Source: SAR324 cluster bacterium lautmerah10
GTDB lineage: Bacteria > SAR324 > NAC60-12
Assembly: GCA_001469005.2 (NCBI GenBank)
Contig: LNZD02000019.1
Coordinates: 1 to 54,258, forward strand
DNA length: 54,258 nt
Reading direction: 5' to 3'
The notes beneath the pieces are model-generated. The model worked only from the letters and a program-made list of their open reading frames with translations, did not search any database and was not told the origin of the DNA. Position numbers and translations under genes: made by a program. This document shows, piece after piece, positions 26,463 to 35,490 of this stretch; position 1 is the stretch's first letter, and each line of letters opens with the position of its first letter.

Positions 26463-26616
26463 TCCGATCAGGGTAGAGCACTTTCATTTCTGATAATTAC
26501 CCTCATCTTTTCAGTTGAATCGGTTTGTGTTGAACACCAATCCGGTTAAACTCCGCTGAATTAAAAATGAAACCTGAATCCCACTCTTTATTTTTGAAAA
26601 TTTAAGGAATGAACTG

Positions 26617-27123
26617 ATGATTGAAATCCCTACTCTGGAAACCGAGCGTCTTATTCTCCGTGCTCCAAAGTTTGAAGATCTTGAGCCGATGGAAGTTTTT
26701 TTTGCGGATCCAGTTCGTATGAAATTTCTGGGAGGTCCTATCAAACGCGGAGATGTTTGGAGGACTTTGCTGAGAACAGCAGGACACTGGCAGATCCGAG
26801 GTTACGGATTTTGGCATATCGAAGATCGAGAAACAGGAATCATGTGCGGATACACGGGCTTTCTGAAACACATCGAACATCCCGAGGAGGAATTGGCCTG
26901 GGGAGTTTTCGAAGGTTACGAAGGGCGTGGAATCGCGTACGAAGCCGCAAAAAAAGCCAAGCAGGCAGGAGTTGATTTTGGCATCAAAGCACCGATCAGC
27001 ATCATCGATCCGGAAAACCATCGTTCCCGTGCCCTTGCCGAGAGATTGGGAGCCCAGGTAGAAAAAGAAACGATTTTCATGGAAGAGCCTGCCGTGATCT
27101 ACCGGCATTCCTCTGATTCTTAA
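26617..27123 (+). CDS. GNAT-family N-acetyltransferase (RimJ/RimL-like)
   Basis: 168 residues. It opens with LETERLILRAPKFEDLEPME, the RimJ-type start, and carries HIEDRETGIMCGYTGF, GVFEGYEGRGIAYEAA (acetyl-CoA loop) and IIDPENHRSRALAERLGAQ. It could modify a protein N-terminus, amino acid or drug. AAGGAA precedes the ATG. It stands alone after oadB and is convergent with the malate synthase gene. Confidence 0.88.
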   Translation: MIEIPTLETERLILRAPKFEDLEPMEVFFADPVRMKFLGGPIKRGDVWRTLLRTAGHWQIRGYGFWHIEDRETGIMCGYTGFLKHIEHPEEELAWGVFEGYEGRGIAYEAAKKAKQAGVDFGIKAPISIIDPENHRSRALAERLGAQVEKETIFMEEPAVIYRHSSDS

Positions 27124-27148
27124 ATTGTTTCCTGGTTTAAAATTCAGA

Positions 27149-29329
27149 CTAAGCGGATTTCAATTCCCTTCTCCTTGCATGAAGGGTTGGTTCGGTGTAT
27201 CCGTTGGGGATTTCTGTTCCTTTAAAGACAAGATCACGGGCAGCCTGAAAGGCTATCCCCTCAAAGGAGGGAGCCATCGGTTGGTAGAGAGGATCTCCTT
27301 CATTTTGCCGATCGACAACAGTTGCCATACGTTCAAGTGCCTGGGTCACCTGTTCTTCGCTGACGATTCCATGCAACAGCCAATTTGCAAGCATCTGGCT
27401 GGAGATTCTTAAAGTCGCACGGTCTTCCATCAGGCCGACATCCTGGATGTCCGGCACCTTGGAACAGCCAACACCCTGGTCGATCCAGCGCACCACGTAT
27501 CCCAGGATTCCCTGGCAGTTGTTCTCCAGTTCCTTTCGGATTTCTTCTTCTGACCAGTTTGGTTGCTCCTCTAAAGGAATTTTGAGGATATCGTCTAAAT
27601 TTGCAGGCTCACGTTCCATGAGTTCCTGTTGGCGTTCAAGCACATTCACCCGATGATAATGAATGGCATGGAGAGTGGCAGCAGTGGGGGATGGGACCCA
27701 GGCGCAGTTGGCACCGGCCATGGGGTGCCCGATTTTGTTTTTCACCATGTCTGCCATTTCATCCGGCATCGCCCACATGCCCTTGCCGATTTGGGCTTTC
27801 CCGGAAAAGCCGCAAGCCAGGCCGACATCAACGTTCCAATCTTCGTAACTTTGGATCCATTTCTGACCTTTCATGTCAGTCTTACGAACCATAGGTCCGG
27901 CCTTCATAGAGGTATGAATTTCATCTCCAGTTCGGTCTAAAAAACCGGTATTGATAAAAATCACACGATCCCTTGCAGCACGGATGCATTCCTTGAGGTT
28001 GACGGTGGTTCGTCGTTCTTCATCCATGATTCCGATTTTAAGGGTACCTTCTTCCATGCCGAGGGCTTTTTCGATTCTTCCGAAGAGTTCGACTGTAAGC
28101 GCTACTTCCTCGGGACCATGCATCTTGGGTTTGACGATATACATGCTTCCGCTACGGGAATTTTGGAATGTTCCCAGGCCTCGTAAATCATAGAGGCTAA
28201 TGAGTGCGGTCATCATTCCATCCAGCATACCTTCAAATATTTCATTTCCTTGTTCATCCAACACGGCATCGGTGGTCATCAGGTGACCAACATTTCGAAC
28301 CAGCATCAGGGAACGTCCGGGGAGCACCATTTCTGATCCTTCGGGTGTCTTGTATTTCCGATCAGGATTGAGGGTGCGGGTGATCATTTTCCCGCCTTTA
28401 TCAAGTTTTGCCGAAAGATCACCTTTCATCAGCCCAAGCCAGTTACGGTAGACATGGACCTTGTCGGAAGCATCAACCGCAGCCACAGAATCCTCGCAAT
28501 CCTGAATGGTGGTGACGGCGGATTCCAGGAGGATGTCACAGATTCCTGCTGGATGGTCCTTGCCGACAGGATGATTGCGGTCCAGTTGGATTTCCAGGTG
28601 CAGTCCGTTTTTCTTGAGCAGGATCGAATCCGGATTTTCAGGAGAACCGTTAAAGCCTGCGAATTGTTCCGGATTCTGAAGTCCTGTTTCGTGACCTCCC
28701 TCCAGTGTCATCCTCAGTCTGCCTTGATCCACGGAAAATCCTGTAATCCTGCTGAACGAACCTTCTGCCAGAGGGGCCGAGGCGTCCAGGACGCCATGAA
28801 CGAATCCAAAAACCTTCTCCCCTCTCTGGGGGTTGTAGGAAATTCCTCTTTCAGCCCCCTCAGTTTCAGGGATGACGTCTGTTCCGTAGGCCGCATCCAG
28901 CAAACTGCCCCATCGTGCGTTGGCTGCATTGAGTGCATAACGTGCGTTACTGACCGGAACGACGAGTTGCGGTCCGGGAATCTGAGAAATCTCGGGATCG
29001 ACGCCGGTTGTTGTGATCTTAAAATCAGGACCCTCCGGGACGAGATAATCGATCGAACGGAGAAATTCCTGGTAAGCCTGCGGATCATGAGGTTTCCCCA
29101 TTCTGTTCAGATGCCAATCATCGATCTGCTGCTGGATCCGGTCGCGTTTTTCGAGGAGTTCACGATTGCGTGGAGTCAGGTCGTTCAGGATATGGGAGAA
29201 GGAATTCCAGAAATCCTCGGCATCCAATCCGAGTCCAGGCATGATTTCTTCACGAACAAGCGCTTCCAATGCAGGGTCGATGGATAAACTTCCGATCATG
29301 ACTCGTTTTTCGGTATTCAATTGGTTCAT
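27149..29329 (-). CDS. glcB: Malate synthase G
   Basis: Condenses glyoxylate with acetyl-CoA to malate. 726 residues is the full single-chain G isoform. Recognised: [70 protein letters not shown] and [17 protein letters not shown]. No isocitrate lyase or glycolate oxidase gene is in the window, so whether it serves the glyoxylate shunt or glycolate use cannot be told. It lies 30 bp downstream of guaC. Confidence 0.97.
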   Translation of the reverse strand: MNQLNTEKRVMIGSLSIDPALEALVREEIMPGLGLDAEDFWNSFSHILNDLTPRNRELLEKRDRIQQQIDDWHLNRMGKPHDPQAYQEFLRSIDYLVPEGPDFKITTTGVDPEISQIPGPQLVVPVSNARYALNAANARWGSLLDAAYGTDVIPETEGAERGISYNPQRGEKVFGFVHGVLDASAPLAEGSFSRITGFSVDQGRLRMTLEGGHETGLQNPEQFAGFNGSPENPDSILLKKNGLHLEIQLDRNHPVGKDHPAGICDILLESAVTTIQDCEDSVAAVDASDKVHVYRNWLGLMKGDLSAKLDKGGKMITRTLNPDRKYKTPEGSEMVLPGRSLMLVRNVGHLMTTDAVLDEQGNEIFEGMLDGMMTALISLYDLRGLGTFQNSRSGSMYIVKPKMHGPEEVALTVELFGRIEKALGMEEGTLKIGIMDEERRTTVNLKECIRAARDRVIFINTGFLDRTGDEIHTSMKAGPMVRKTDMKGQKWIQSYEDWNVDVGLACGFSGKAQIGKGMWAMPDEMADMVKNKIGHPMAGANCAWVPSPTAATLHAIHYHRVNVLERQQELMEREPANLDDILKIPLEEQPNWSEEEIRKELENNCQGILGYVVRWIDQGVGCSKVPDIQDVGLMEDRATLRISSQMLANWLLHGIVSEEQVTQALERMATVVDRQNEGDPLYQPMAPSFEGIAFQAARDLVFKGTEIPNGYTEPTLHARRRELKSA

Positions 29330-29359
29330 GGTAAAGAGAGATTGGAGTTCAAAATGATT

Positions 29360-30382
29360 TTATTGAATGGTTCGGTGGGGAAGGTTTTCAATCCTTGCCG
29401 CGTTGGTAATCCTGACATAATCCAGTTTGCGTTGTAGTTCGCTGATCGAAGCGGCGCCGGCATAGGTCATGCCCGAGCGTAATCCGCCTACGATGTCTGC
29501 AATGATAATTTCTTCGGTTTCACGGTATTCAACTTCCATCGAAACACCTTCCGCAGTTTTCCAATCGGCTAATCCTCCGTGGTAGTCTTCATGGACTTCA
29601 CTGCTTGCCATACCTCGATACATCTTGAACTTCAACTCCTGACCACTTTCGGTGGTGCGGGTGATGACTTTACCCGGAGTGGGTCGGGTTCCAGCCAGCA
29701 TGCTGCCGATCATCACAAAATCGGCACCAAAGGCAAGGGCCTTGACGATGTCACCGGGATTACGAATTCCACCATCCGCGACGACTGAACGGTCAACCCT
29801 TGTACAATCTTTGATTGCCGTCAGATTAGGCACACCGAATCCGGTTTTGATCCGGGTGGTACAGACGGAACCACCGCCAATACCGACTTTAATGATATCA
29901 GCACCGCAGGAAGCGAGGTAATCTGCGCCTGCATAAGTCGCCACATTGCCGGCCATAATGCAGGCTCCCTTACCAAGCATCTCACGGAGATTTTTCAGGG
30001 TACGACCGACATACTTCGCATGGGCATGGGCGACATCGATGCAGAAAAATCCCGCATTCGCATCACGCAGAGCTTCTGCCCGTTGGAGATCCTCTTCTGA
30101 ACATCCTACAGACACAAATACGGGCGAGTTGCAGACTCCAAGCATCTTCACGTTTTCTTCAATTGACATGAAACGATGGAGCACCCCGACCCCTCCTTTG
30201 CTCCTGATAAAATTTGCCATATCGACTTCGGTGATGGTGTCCATGTTGGAAGTCATTACTGGTATTTCAAGGCTCAGCAAACCGGACCGATCGGTGATAT
30301 TAGTGTCGACCACTTTTCGGGATTCCCAGTGGTTATAGGATGGAACCAGCAGAACGTCGTCGTAGGTCAGTGCTTCACTCAT
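29360..30382 (-). CDS. guaC: GMP reductase (IMPDH/GMPR family)
   Basis: NADPH-dependent deamination of GMP to IMP. 340 residues with no CBS pair, the size of GMP reductase rather than of a standard IMP dehydrogenase (about 490). The catalytic loop is VGIGGGSVCTTRIKTGFG with the active Cys. The barrel end has YRGMASSEV and HGGLADWKTAEG, the latter matching the GMPR GG-x-A-x-x-x-x-AEG pattern, then GGLRSGMTYAGA. A CBS-less IMP dehydrogenase is the alternative. The start overlaps the 3' end of the PhyH gene by 8 bp, suggesting translational coupling. Confidence 0.85.
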   Translation of the reverse strand: MSEALTYDDVLLVPSYNHWESRKVVDTNITDRSGLLSLEIPVMTSNMDTITEVDMANFIRSKGGVGVLHRFMSIEENVKMLGVCNSPVFVSVGCSEEDLQRAEALRDANAGFFCIDVAHAHAKYVGRTLKNLREMLGKGACIMAGNVATYAGADYLASCGADIIKVGIGGGSVCTTRIKTGFGVPNLTAIKDCTRVDRSVVADGGIRNPGDIVKALAFGADFVMIGSMLAGTRPTPGKVITRTTESGQELKFKMYRGMASSEVHEDYHGGLADWKTAEGVSMEVEYRETEEIIIADIVGGLRSGMTYAGAASISELQRKLDYVRITNAARIENLPHRTIQ

Positions 30383-31310
30383 GGGATGAATTCCTTATTG
30401 AATTTTCTTGAAAACTGTTTTGTTTCATTATTTCTGTCTCAGGCTGGATTGAAAAGGTCCTGATCAAGGGGAAACAGGGACTTTCCAGTTGATCACCGTC
30501 TTTTAGATTCAGTTCCGGAAGGATCTCCTGAATCGTTTCTTTTTCGATGAAGGTTCCCGGACGTGAATCCCAGACGACGTCATCTCCCAGGAACCGCATC
30601 GCGAGGGCTCTCCTGCGCTGGTTGCTACTTTGATTCCCTCCTGATCCATGAATGACCAGCGGATGAAAGAGGATCACATCCCCGGGTTCAGTTTCCCAGT
30701 TCAGCCAGTAATAGGTGTTGTCATTTTTTTCAAAATCCGGAAGTGGTTCCCAACCCATTTTTGCGTAAATTTCTGCAAAACCACTGTCTTTCCCAAAGGC
30801 TGTGGGAGCATAACGCTGTTTCCAGTGATGGGATCCTTTGAGAAAACGTACTCCTCCCTGTTGAAGCCCGACACGATCAAAAGGGACCCAGATGGAAAGG
30901 ATGTCTTCTCCCTTGAGAGGCCAGTAGGGAAGATCCTGGTGGAAAGGGGTTTTTTCCTTGGTGAGAGGTTCTTTGACCAGCAACTGGTCATAAAAAAAAC
31001 GGATACTATTGGATTTCAAAACCTTTGCTGCAATTGCTGGCAAGGGGGAATGACGCATGAATTCTTCAAAATCGGGATCACGGCGCCAGAGGAAGAAATC
31101 TCCATAGTAACGGCCTTCTTCTCCCTTCGGAGTGTATTCCACGGATGCGCTTCCGGGATGGTCGAGAACCCTTTGAATGGCTTCACGCATGGTAGAAATC
31201 CATTTCTGGTCCAGTATCCCACGGATGACCGAAGCACCGTTTTTATGGTATTCCCTGATTGCCGATTCTGTTTCATCGCTGACCTCAATTGGGTCAGACT
31301 GTAGGTCCAT
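30375..31310 (-). CDS. Phytanoyl-CoA dioxygenase (PhyH) family oxygenase
   Basis: 311 residues, second PhyH protein in the window. The iron site is PFHQDLPYWPL (HxD) with the distal His in VIHGSGGNQSSNQRRRALAM, which also holds the oxoglutarate Arg. LSIWVPFDRVGLQQGGVRFL is the family core. It differs clearly from the protein at 21794-22639. Substrate unknown. It is upstream of and overlaps guaC by 8 bp, an unexpected pairing, and diverges from ahcY. Confidence 0.9.
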   Translation of the reverse strand: MDLQSDPIEVSDETESAIREYHKNGASVIRGILDQKWISTMREAIQRVLDHPGSASVEYTPKGEEGRYYGDFFLWRRDPDFEEFMRHSPLPAIAAKVLKSNSIRFFYDQLLVKEPLTKEKTPFHQDLPYWPLKGEDILSIWVPFDRVGLQQGGVRFLKGSHHWKQRYAPTAFGKDSGFAEIYAKMGWEPLPDFEKNDNTYYWLNWETEPGDVILFHPLVIHGSGGNQSSNQRRRALAMRFLGDDVVWDSRPGTFIEKETIQEILPELNLKDGDQLESPCFPLIRTFSIQPETEIMKQNSFQENSIRNSSHE

Positions 31311-31477
31311 TTGCTCCTCTCACCTGTTACAAACAAAAAAGCTATATTATCAGGACTTGTAAAAATCGTCTATGAACTGTTTTCCAGGATCAGAAAGACT
31401 TCACAGTAAGATCTTTTATCTTCAAAGGATTGGACTAGACTTTAAGGCGATACAAAACATGAAAAAGAGTGAAAGTG

Positions 31478-32728
31478 ATGCATGAAAATATCGTTGCGGC
31501 TCCTGAACTGGCAGGAGAAGGTCTGCAAAAGATTGAATGGGTCCGCAGGAATATGCCGATTCTGCGGAAGATCCAATCTGAATTCGAGAAAGAGCAACCC
31601 TTTGCAGGAAAGCGAATCACCGTCTGTATTCATCTCGAAGCAAAAACGGCATTTCTGGCCCTGGTCCTGAGATCAGGCGGAGCCCAGGTTTCTGTCACCG
31701 GAAGTAATCCTGAATCAACCAAAGACGATGTCGTGGCGGCGCTTGCCGCAGAAGGATTGAAGGTCTATGCCAGGCATGGGGCAGAACCCAGTGAAATGCG
31801 GAAATACATGGAGATGGCGCTCGATTTAAAACCACATCTGGTGATCGATGATGGAGGAGATCTGGTGGAAATCCTTCATGAAACGCGAACCGACCTGTTG
31901 GAAGGAATGTTAGGTGCCTGCGAAGAGACGACCACCGGTGTGCTGCGAGCGCAGGCAAGGGCCAAGGCTGCTCAGCTTCAATTTCCGGTGATGCTCGTCA
32001 ATGAAGCCCGCTGCAAATATCTCTTTGATAACGTTCACGGCACCGGACAGTCCGTCTGGGATGCGGTGATGCGCAGTACCAATCTTGTTCTTGCCGGGAA
32101 AACGGTGGTGGTGGCAGGCTATGGATGGTGCGGAAGAGGTTGTGCGTTGAGGGCTCAGGGGATGGGTGCATCGGTGATTGTCTGTGAAGTGGACCCGGTC
32201 AAGGCTTGTGACGCATTGATGAACGGATGCCGTGTGATGCCCTTGATGGAAGCCTGTAAAGAGGCAGATGTGGTTTTAAGTGTCACCGGGGTACGCCACA
32301 CCATAAGAAAAGAGCATTTTAAGGTGCTTAAGGACAATGCGCTTTTGGCCAACGCAGGACACTTCTGGGAGGAAATCGACGTAGAGGGGTTATCCGGGAT
32401 GTCAAAGGACAGAAAGCAGATGAGGACGAACGTGGAAGGATTTCTTCTGCAGGATGGACGTTGGCTGAATTTATTGGGAAATGGAAACATCGTCAATATT
32501 GCCTGTGCCGACGGACATCCGGCGGAAATCATGGATACCAGTTTTGCACTCCAGGCATTGTCCGCACAGCATCTGGTGCAACAGGAAAAACAACTCGCCA
32601 ACCGTTGCTATCCGGTACCTGAAAGGATCGATCAGAGAGTGGCACAAATCAGGCTCGAGTCTTCCGGAGTCTCCTTTGACACTCTGACCGAAGACCAGCA
32701 ACAATACCTTGCCGGTTGGGTTGCCTGA
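31478..32728 (+). CDS. ahcY: S-adenosylhomocysteine hydrolase
   Basis: Splits S-adenosylhomocysteine into adenosine and homocysteine, relieving product inhibition of methyltransferases. About 416 residues, the shorter form lacking the roughly 40-residue insert of many bacterial enzymes. Substrate and catalytic segments: EETTTGVLRA, FPVMLVNEARCKYLFDN (Lys, with Asp in DN) and GTGQSVWDAV. The NAD site is VVVAGYGWCGRGCALRAQG, and NIACADGHPAEIMDTSF is near the end. I chose the ATG at 31478; a GTG lies three codons upstream. The deaminase gene follows after 5 bp. Confidence 0.94.
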   Translation: MHENIVAAPELAGEGLQKIEWVRRNMPILRKIQSEFEKEQPFAGKRITVCIHLEAKTAFLALVLRSGGAQVSVTGSNPESTKDDVVAALAAEGLKVYARHGAEPSEMRKYMEMALDLKPHLVIDDGGDLVEILHETRTDLLEGMLGACEETTTGVLRAQARAKAAQLQFPVMLVNEARCKYLFDNVHGTGQSVWDAVMRSTNLVLAGKTVVVAGYGWCGRGCALRAQGMGASVIVCEVDPVKACDALMNGCRVMPLMEACKEADVVLSVTGVRHTIRKEHFKVLKDNALLANAGHFWEEIDVEGLSGMSKDRKQMRTNVEGFLLQDGRWLNLLGNGNIVNIACADGHPAEIMDTSFALQALSAQHLVQQEKQLANRCYPVPERIDQRVAQIRLESSGVSFDTLTEDQQQYLAGWVA

Positions 32729-32733
32729 AGTCG

Positions 32734-34032
32734 ATGAAACTGCTGATCAAGAATACCACGATCGTCACTGTCAACGATCAGGACCAGGTTTTGGAGCATG
32801 CCGATCTTGCCGTTTCTGGGAAAAACATTGTTGGAGTCGGTAAAGCTCCATTGGACTTCATTCCAGATCGGGTGATCGACGGTAAAGGCAAACTGGTCAT
32901 GCCGGGGCTGATCAATGCCCATACCCACCTTTCAATGACCTTGATGCGAAACTATGCCGATGATCTTCCTTTCAGTGATTGGTTGTTCAAGAAAATCAAA
33001 CCGCTTGAGGATCATCTGCTTGCTGAAGACGTGAGATTCGGGGCAAAACTTGGAATCGCTGAAATGATCCGAGGCGGTACCACCTGTTTTCATGACATGT
33101 ATTTTCATATGGACGAGGTTGCATCAGAGGTCGAATCCTCAGGTATCCGGGCCTGCCTGACCTCTGCACTCTTTGATGTTTCCGGAAATGGTGAGGCCTT
33201 ACTGGCTCAGGGATGCAGGCTTCACAAAGATTGGAATGGGAGATCAGAAGGAAGGATCACGGTACAACTGGGGCCTCATTCACCGTATCTCTGCAGTCCT
33301 GAATATCTTCGGGAGATTTTGATTGAGGGGAGACGGTTAAACTGCGGGATCCATATTCACGTGTCAGAAACCGCTGATGAGTTGTCAGAAAGCAGAAGAC
33401 TTCATGGATGTACTCCGGTTCAGCATTTGTTGAATTTGGAACTCTTCAGTTTACCGACTTTGGCTGCCCATGCCGTCCATCTTGAAGAAGAGGATTTTAA
33501 ACTGCTCAGTGAGAATGGAGTCTCTGTTTCCCATAATCCCGGAAGCAATCTGAAGTTGGCAAACGGATTTGCTCCGGTGGAGAAGATGTTGAAACATTCC
33601 ATCAATGTAGCACTCGGCACGGATGGTGCGGCAAGCAACAACAATCTCAATCTTTTCGAGGAAATACACCTTGCAGGACTGATTCATAAGGCTGTCAACA
33701 ATTCTGCCACAGCATTGCCGGCAAAGACGGTCATCCGCATGGCGACCATCAATGGCGCCAAAGCGCTGAAACTTGATCAGGAAGTAGGTTCTCTTGAAAC
33801 CGGGAAAAAAGCAGACTTAATCATGCTCGATATCCGTCAACCGCATCTGGTTCCATGCCATGATCCGCTTGCCCTGCTTGTCTATTCTGCACAGGCATCT
33901 GATGTCACAACCGTCATGGTCGATGGAAACATCCTGATGGAGGATCGTCAGCTTCAAACTCTGGAACTGTCATCCATTCTCGAACAGGCCGCCCATCAGA
34001 GCATCGATCTGATCGAACGTTCCCAGTCCTGA
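32734..34032 (+). CDS. mtaD: 5'-methylthioadenosine/S-adenosylhomocysteine deaminase
   Basis: A 432-residue amidohydrolase that converts MTA and/or SAH to the inosyl forms. Zinc ligands are in NAHTHLSMT (HxH), the later His in HIHVSETADEL and the Asp in LGTDGAASNNNL; GPHSPYLCSPEYL is the substrate segment of the MTA/SAH group. The ATG at 32734 is 5 bp after the ahcY stop, a clear operon. Since ahcY removes SAH by hydrolysis and an MTA phosphorylase gene lies at 38474, this locus has two routes for adenosyl by-products. An 8-oxoguanine or other nucleobase deaminase is less likely. Confidence 0.88.
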   Translation: MKLLIKNTTIVTVNDQDQVLEHADLAVSGKNIVGVGKAPLDFIPDRVIDGKGKLVMPGLINAHTHLSMTLMRNYADDLPFSDWLFKKIKPLEDHLLAEDVRFGAKLGIAEMIRGGTTCFHDMYFHMDEVASEVESSGIRACLTSALFDVSGNGEALLAQGCRLHKDWNGRSEGRITVQLGPHSPYLCSPEYLREILIEGRRLNCGIHIHVSETADELSESRRLHGCTPVQHLLNLELFSLPTLAAHAVHLEEEDFKLLSENGVSVSHNPGSNLKLANGFAPVEKMLKHSINVALGTDGAASNNNLNLFEEIHLAGLIHKAVNNSATALPAKTVIRMATINGAKALKLDQEVGSLETGKKADLIMLDIRQPHLVPCHDPLALLVYSAQASDVTTVMVDGNILMEDRQLQTLELSSILEQAAHQSIDLIERSQS

Positions 34033-34218
34033 TGCCTACTAGGAAGAAGCGGTATTTATCAAATTTATTTCAGGCATTCCATCCGTCTGGTTTTGAGTCG
34101 CAAAGCATCCTACCCGACCATCTTCCTTAATTTCCCGGTTGATTCCTGAGACTTAATTTGTTCTGCTTTCAAAAAAACGAGTTGCATGATTTATGTTTGA
34201 TTTCTCCAAGGAACTGAT

Positions 34219-34497
34219 TTGGAACTGTTGAATCAACTCGAATTCTTTGAAGGCTTGGAATGGAACCTGATGTTCCCGGTCTTCTCTTTGGTCGTCATTC
34301 TGCTTTCTTATTTGATGTTGCTGAAAGATGTATTGGGCCAAAAGTCGAGAACAACGATTCGGCAGGAAGAGCAGATGGACATTCAAGAAAAAATATTTTC
34401 TTCTCCAGGAAGACCGATTGGGATCCTGAATTTGCCCCTGGAAGAAAGATTGAGACGGGACCGTGAAGCACTCCGAAAGCTTCTTTCAGAAGGATGA
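34219..34497 (+). CDS. Small single-span membrane protein, function unknown
   Basis: 92 residues from a TTG at 34219, which has AAGGAA five bases upstream (34208-34213). An N-terminal amphipathic stretch is followed by one transmembrane helix (MFPVFSLVVILLSYLMLL) and a charged tail ending LEERLRRDREALRKLLSEG. The first ATG in frame (34270) would cut into the helix start. No family recognised. It lies between mtaD and the DUF3047-like lipoprotein gene. Confidence 0.5.
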   Translation: MELLNQLEFFEGLEWNLMFPVFSLVVILLSYLMLLKDVLGQKSRTTIRQEEQMDIQEKIFSSPGRPIGILNLPLEERLRRDREALRKLLSEG

Positions 34498-34537
34498 AAT
34501 AATTTTTAAAATGAATTCCTAAGAGCTCAATCAGTCA

Positions 34538-35293
34538 ATGAATTACATGCAGTTCAAAAAAGTAATTTTGTGGTCTGTGCTCTTAGGAGTGACTTCACTC
34601 CTATGCATTTCCTGTATTTTGAAAAATCATGAAAACCAAGAGTCTTTAAAGCAGAACGTTTCTTTTCCAAGGGAGTTGGACAGCACAGTTCTTAAACTGA
34701 AACTATCAGAAGAATTATTCACACCGATCAATTTTAAACGCATTAAGCCCAACCGTTTCAGTTTCAGGGATGATCGGATCATCGTGAAGGTTGACCAGTC
34801 TGCTTCTTTTCTACTGTTTCCTTTTGAAAGGATCACCAACATCAAAAGAGTTCAATTTGACTGGAAATCAGAAGGGTTGTTGAAGGTCGAAGATGCAGTC
34901 CATGAAGCAAGCAAGCAAGGAGACGATGCTTTCATAAGGGTGGGATTGATTTTGAAAAGCAAATCGGATTTCATCGATCTTTTCGGAAGTCCCCAATGGA
35001 TCCGTAAGGCTGCAGAGGTTTTAAATCATTCTGCGGACAGGGTGGTTTTTCTCCTTCCGGGAGCCAGAAATGCTCCGGGAAAACGTTGGAAAAATCCATT
35101 CAGCAAGAAAGTCGAAATGATCTCCATTCCCAGCAAAGATTTTGAAAGCGGTTGGAAAAACTCCGAATTTCAATTTGAAAGTCCGCAGCAAACCGTCGGA
35201 TTGATGATCATGGCCGATGGTGACAACACAGAATCCTCCTTTACCTCAGAGATCCAAAACCTGATGATCGAATTCAGTGCAGAAACAAAATAA
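34538..35293 (+). CDS. DUF3047-like lipoprotein
   Basis: 251 residues. The leader VILWSVLLGVTSLLCISC ends in a likely lipobox (CISC). The segment RVQFDWKSEGLL followed by KQGDDAFIRVGLIL matches the pattern of DUF3047 proteins (a tryptophan strand, then GDD and a hydrophobic strand), a domain of unknown function found in envelope proteins. The match is by eye and tentative. It lies 41 bp after the 92-residue membrane protein gene. Confidence 0.6.
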   Translation: MNYMQFKKVILWSVLLGVTSLLCISCILKNHENQESLKQNVSFPRELDSTVLKLKLSEELFTPINFKRIKPNRFSFRDDRIIVKVDQSASFLLFPFERITNIKRVQFDWKSEGLLKVEDAVHEASKQGDDAFIRVGLILKSKSDFIDLFGSPQWIRKAAEVLNHSADRVVFLLPGARNAPGKRWKNPFSKKVEMISIPSKDFESGWKNSEFQFESPQQTVGLMIMADGDNTESSFTSEIQNLMIEFSAETK

Positions 35294-35490
35294 AGTTTTT
35301 CACTGAGTCTGACCATCATTACGGATCCTCTCCCCTAAGACATTCCCAGTAGAAGGGGAAAACAAGCCATACTTTAAAGTCCACTTGGGGGAGAAATAGA
35401 CCTCCAAAAATTAAATCGATTTCTAACCATTTTCTAATAAAATAAGTTTTAGCCGTTTATTCAGAAAGGAAAGATTTTCAGGAAGGAAAA

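Noticed and set aside
27447-29287. Plus-strand frames up to 277 codons over the malate synthase gene
   Set aside because: Antisense to a clearly conserved enzyme; composition follows the codon use of the opposite strand.
31311-31477. Possible SAH riboswitch upstream of ahcY
   Set aside because: I looked for the conserved core of known SAH riboswitches and do not see it; the gap is AT-rich and unstructured by eye.
35320-35365. Inverted TCCCCT/AGGGGA downstream of the DUF3047-like gene
   Set aside because: Six-bp stem with a 17-nt loop and no T tract; could be chance in a 197-bp gap.
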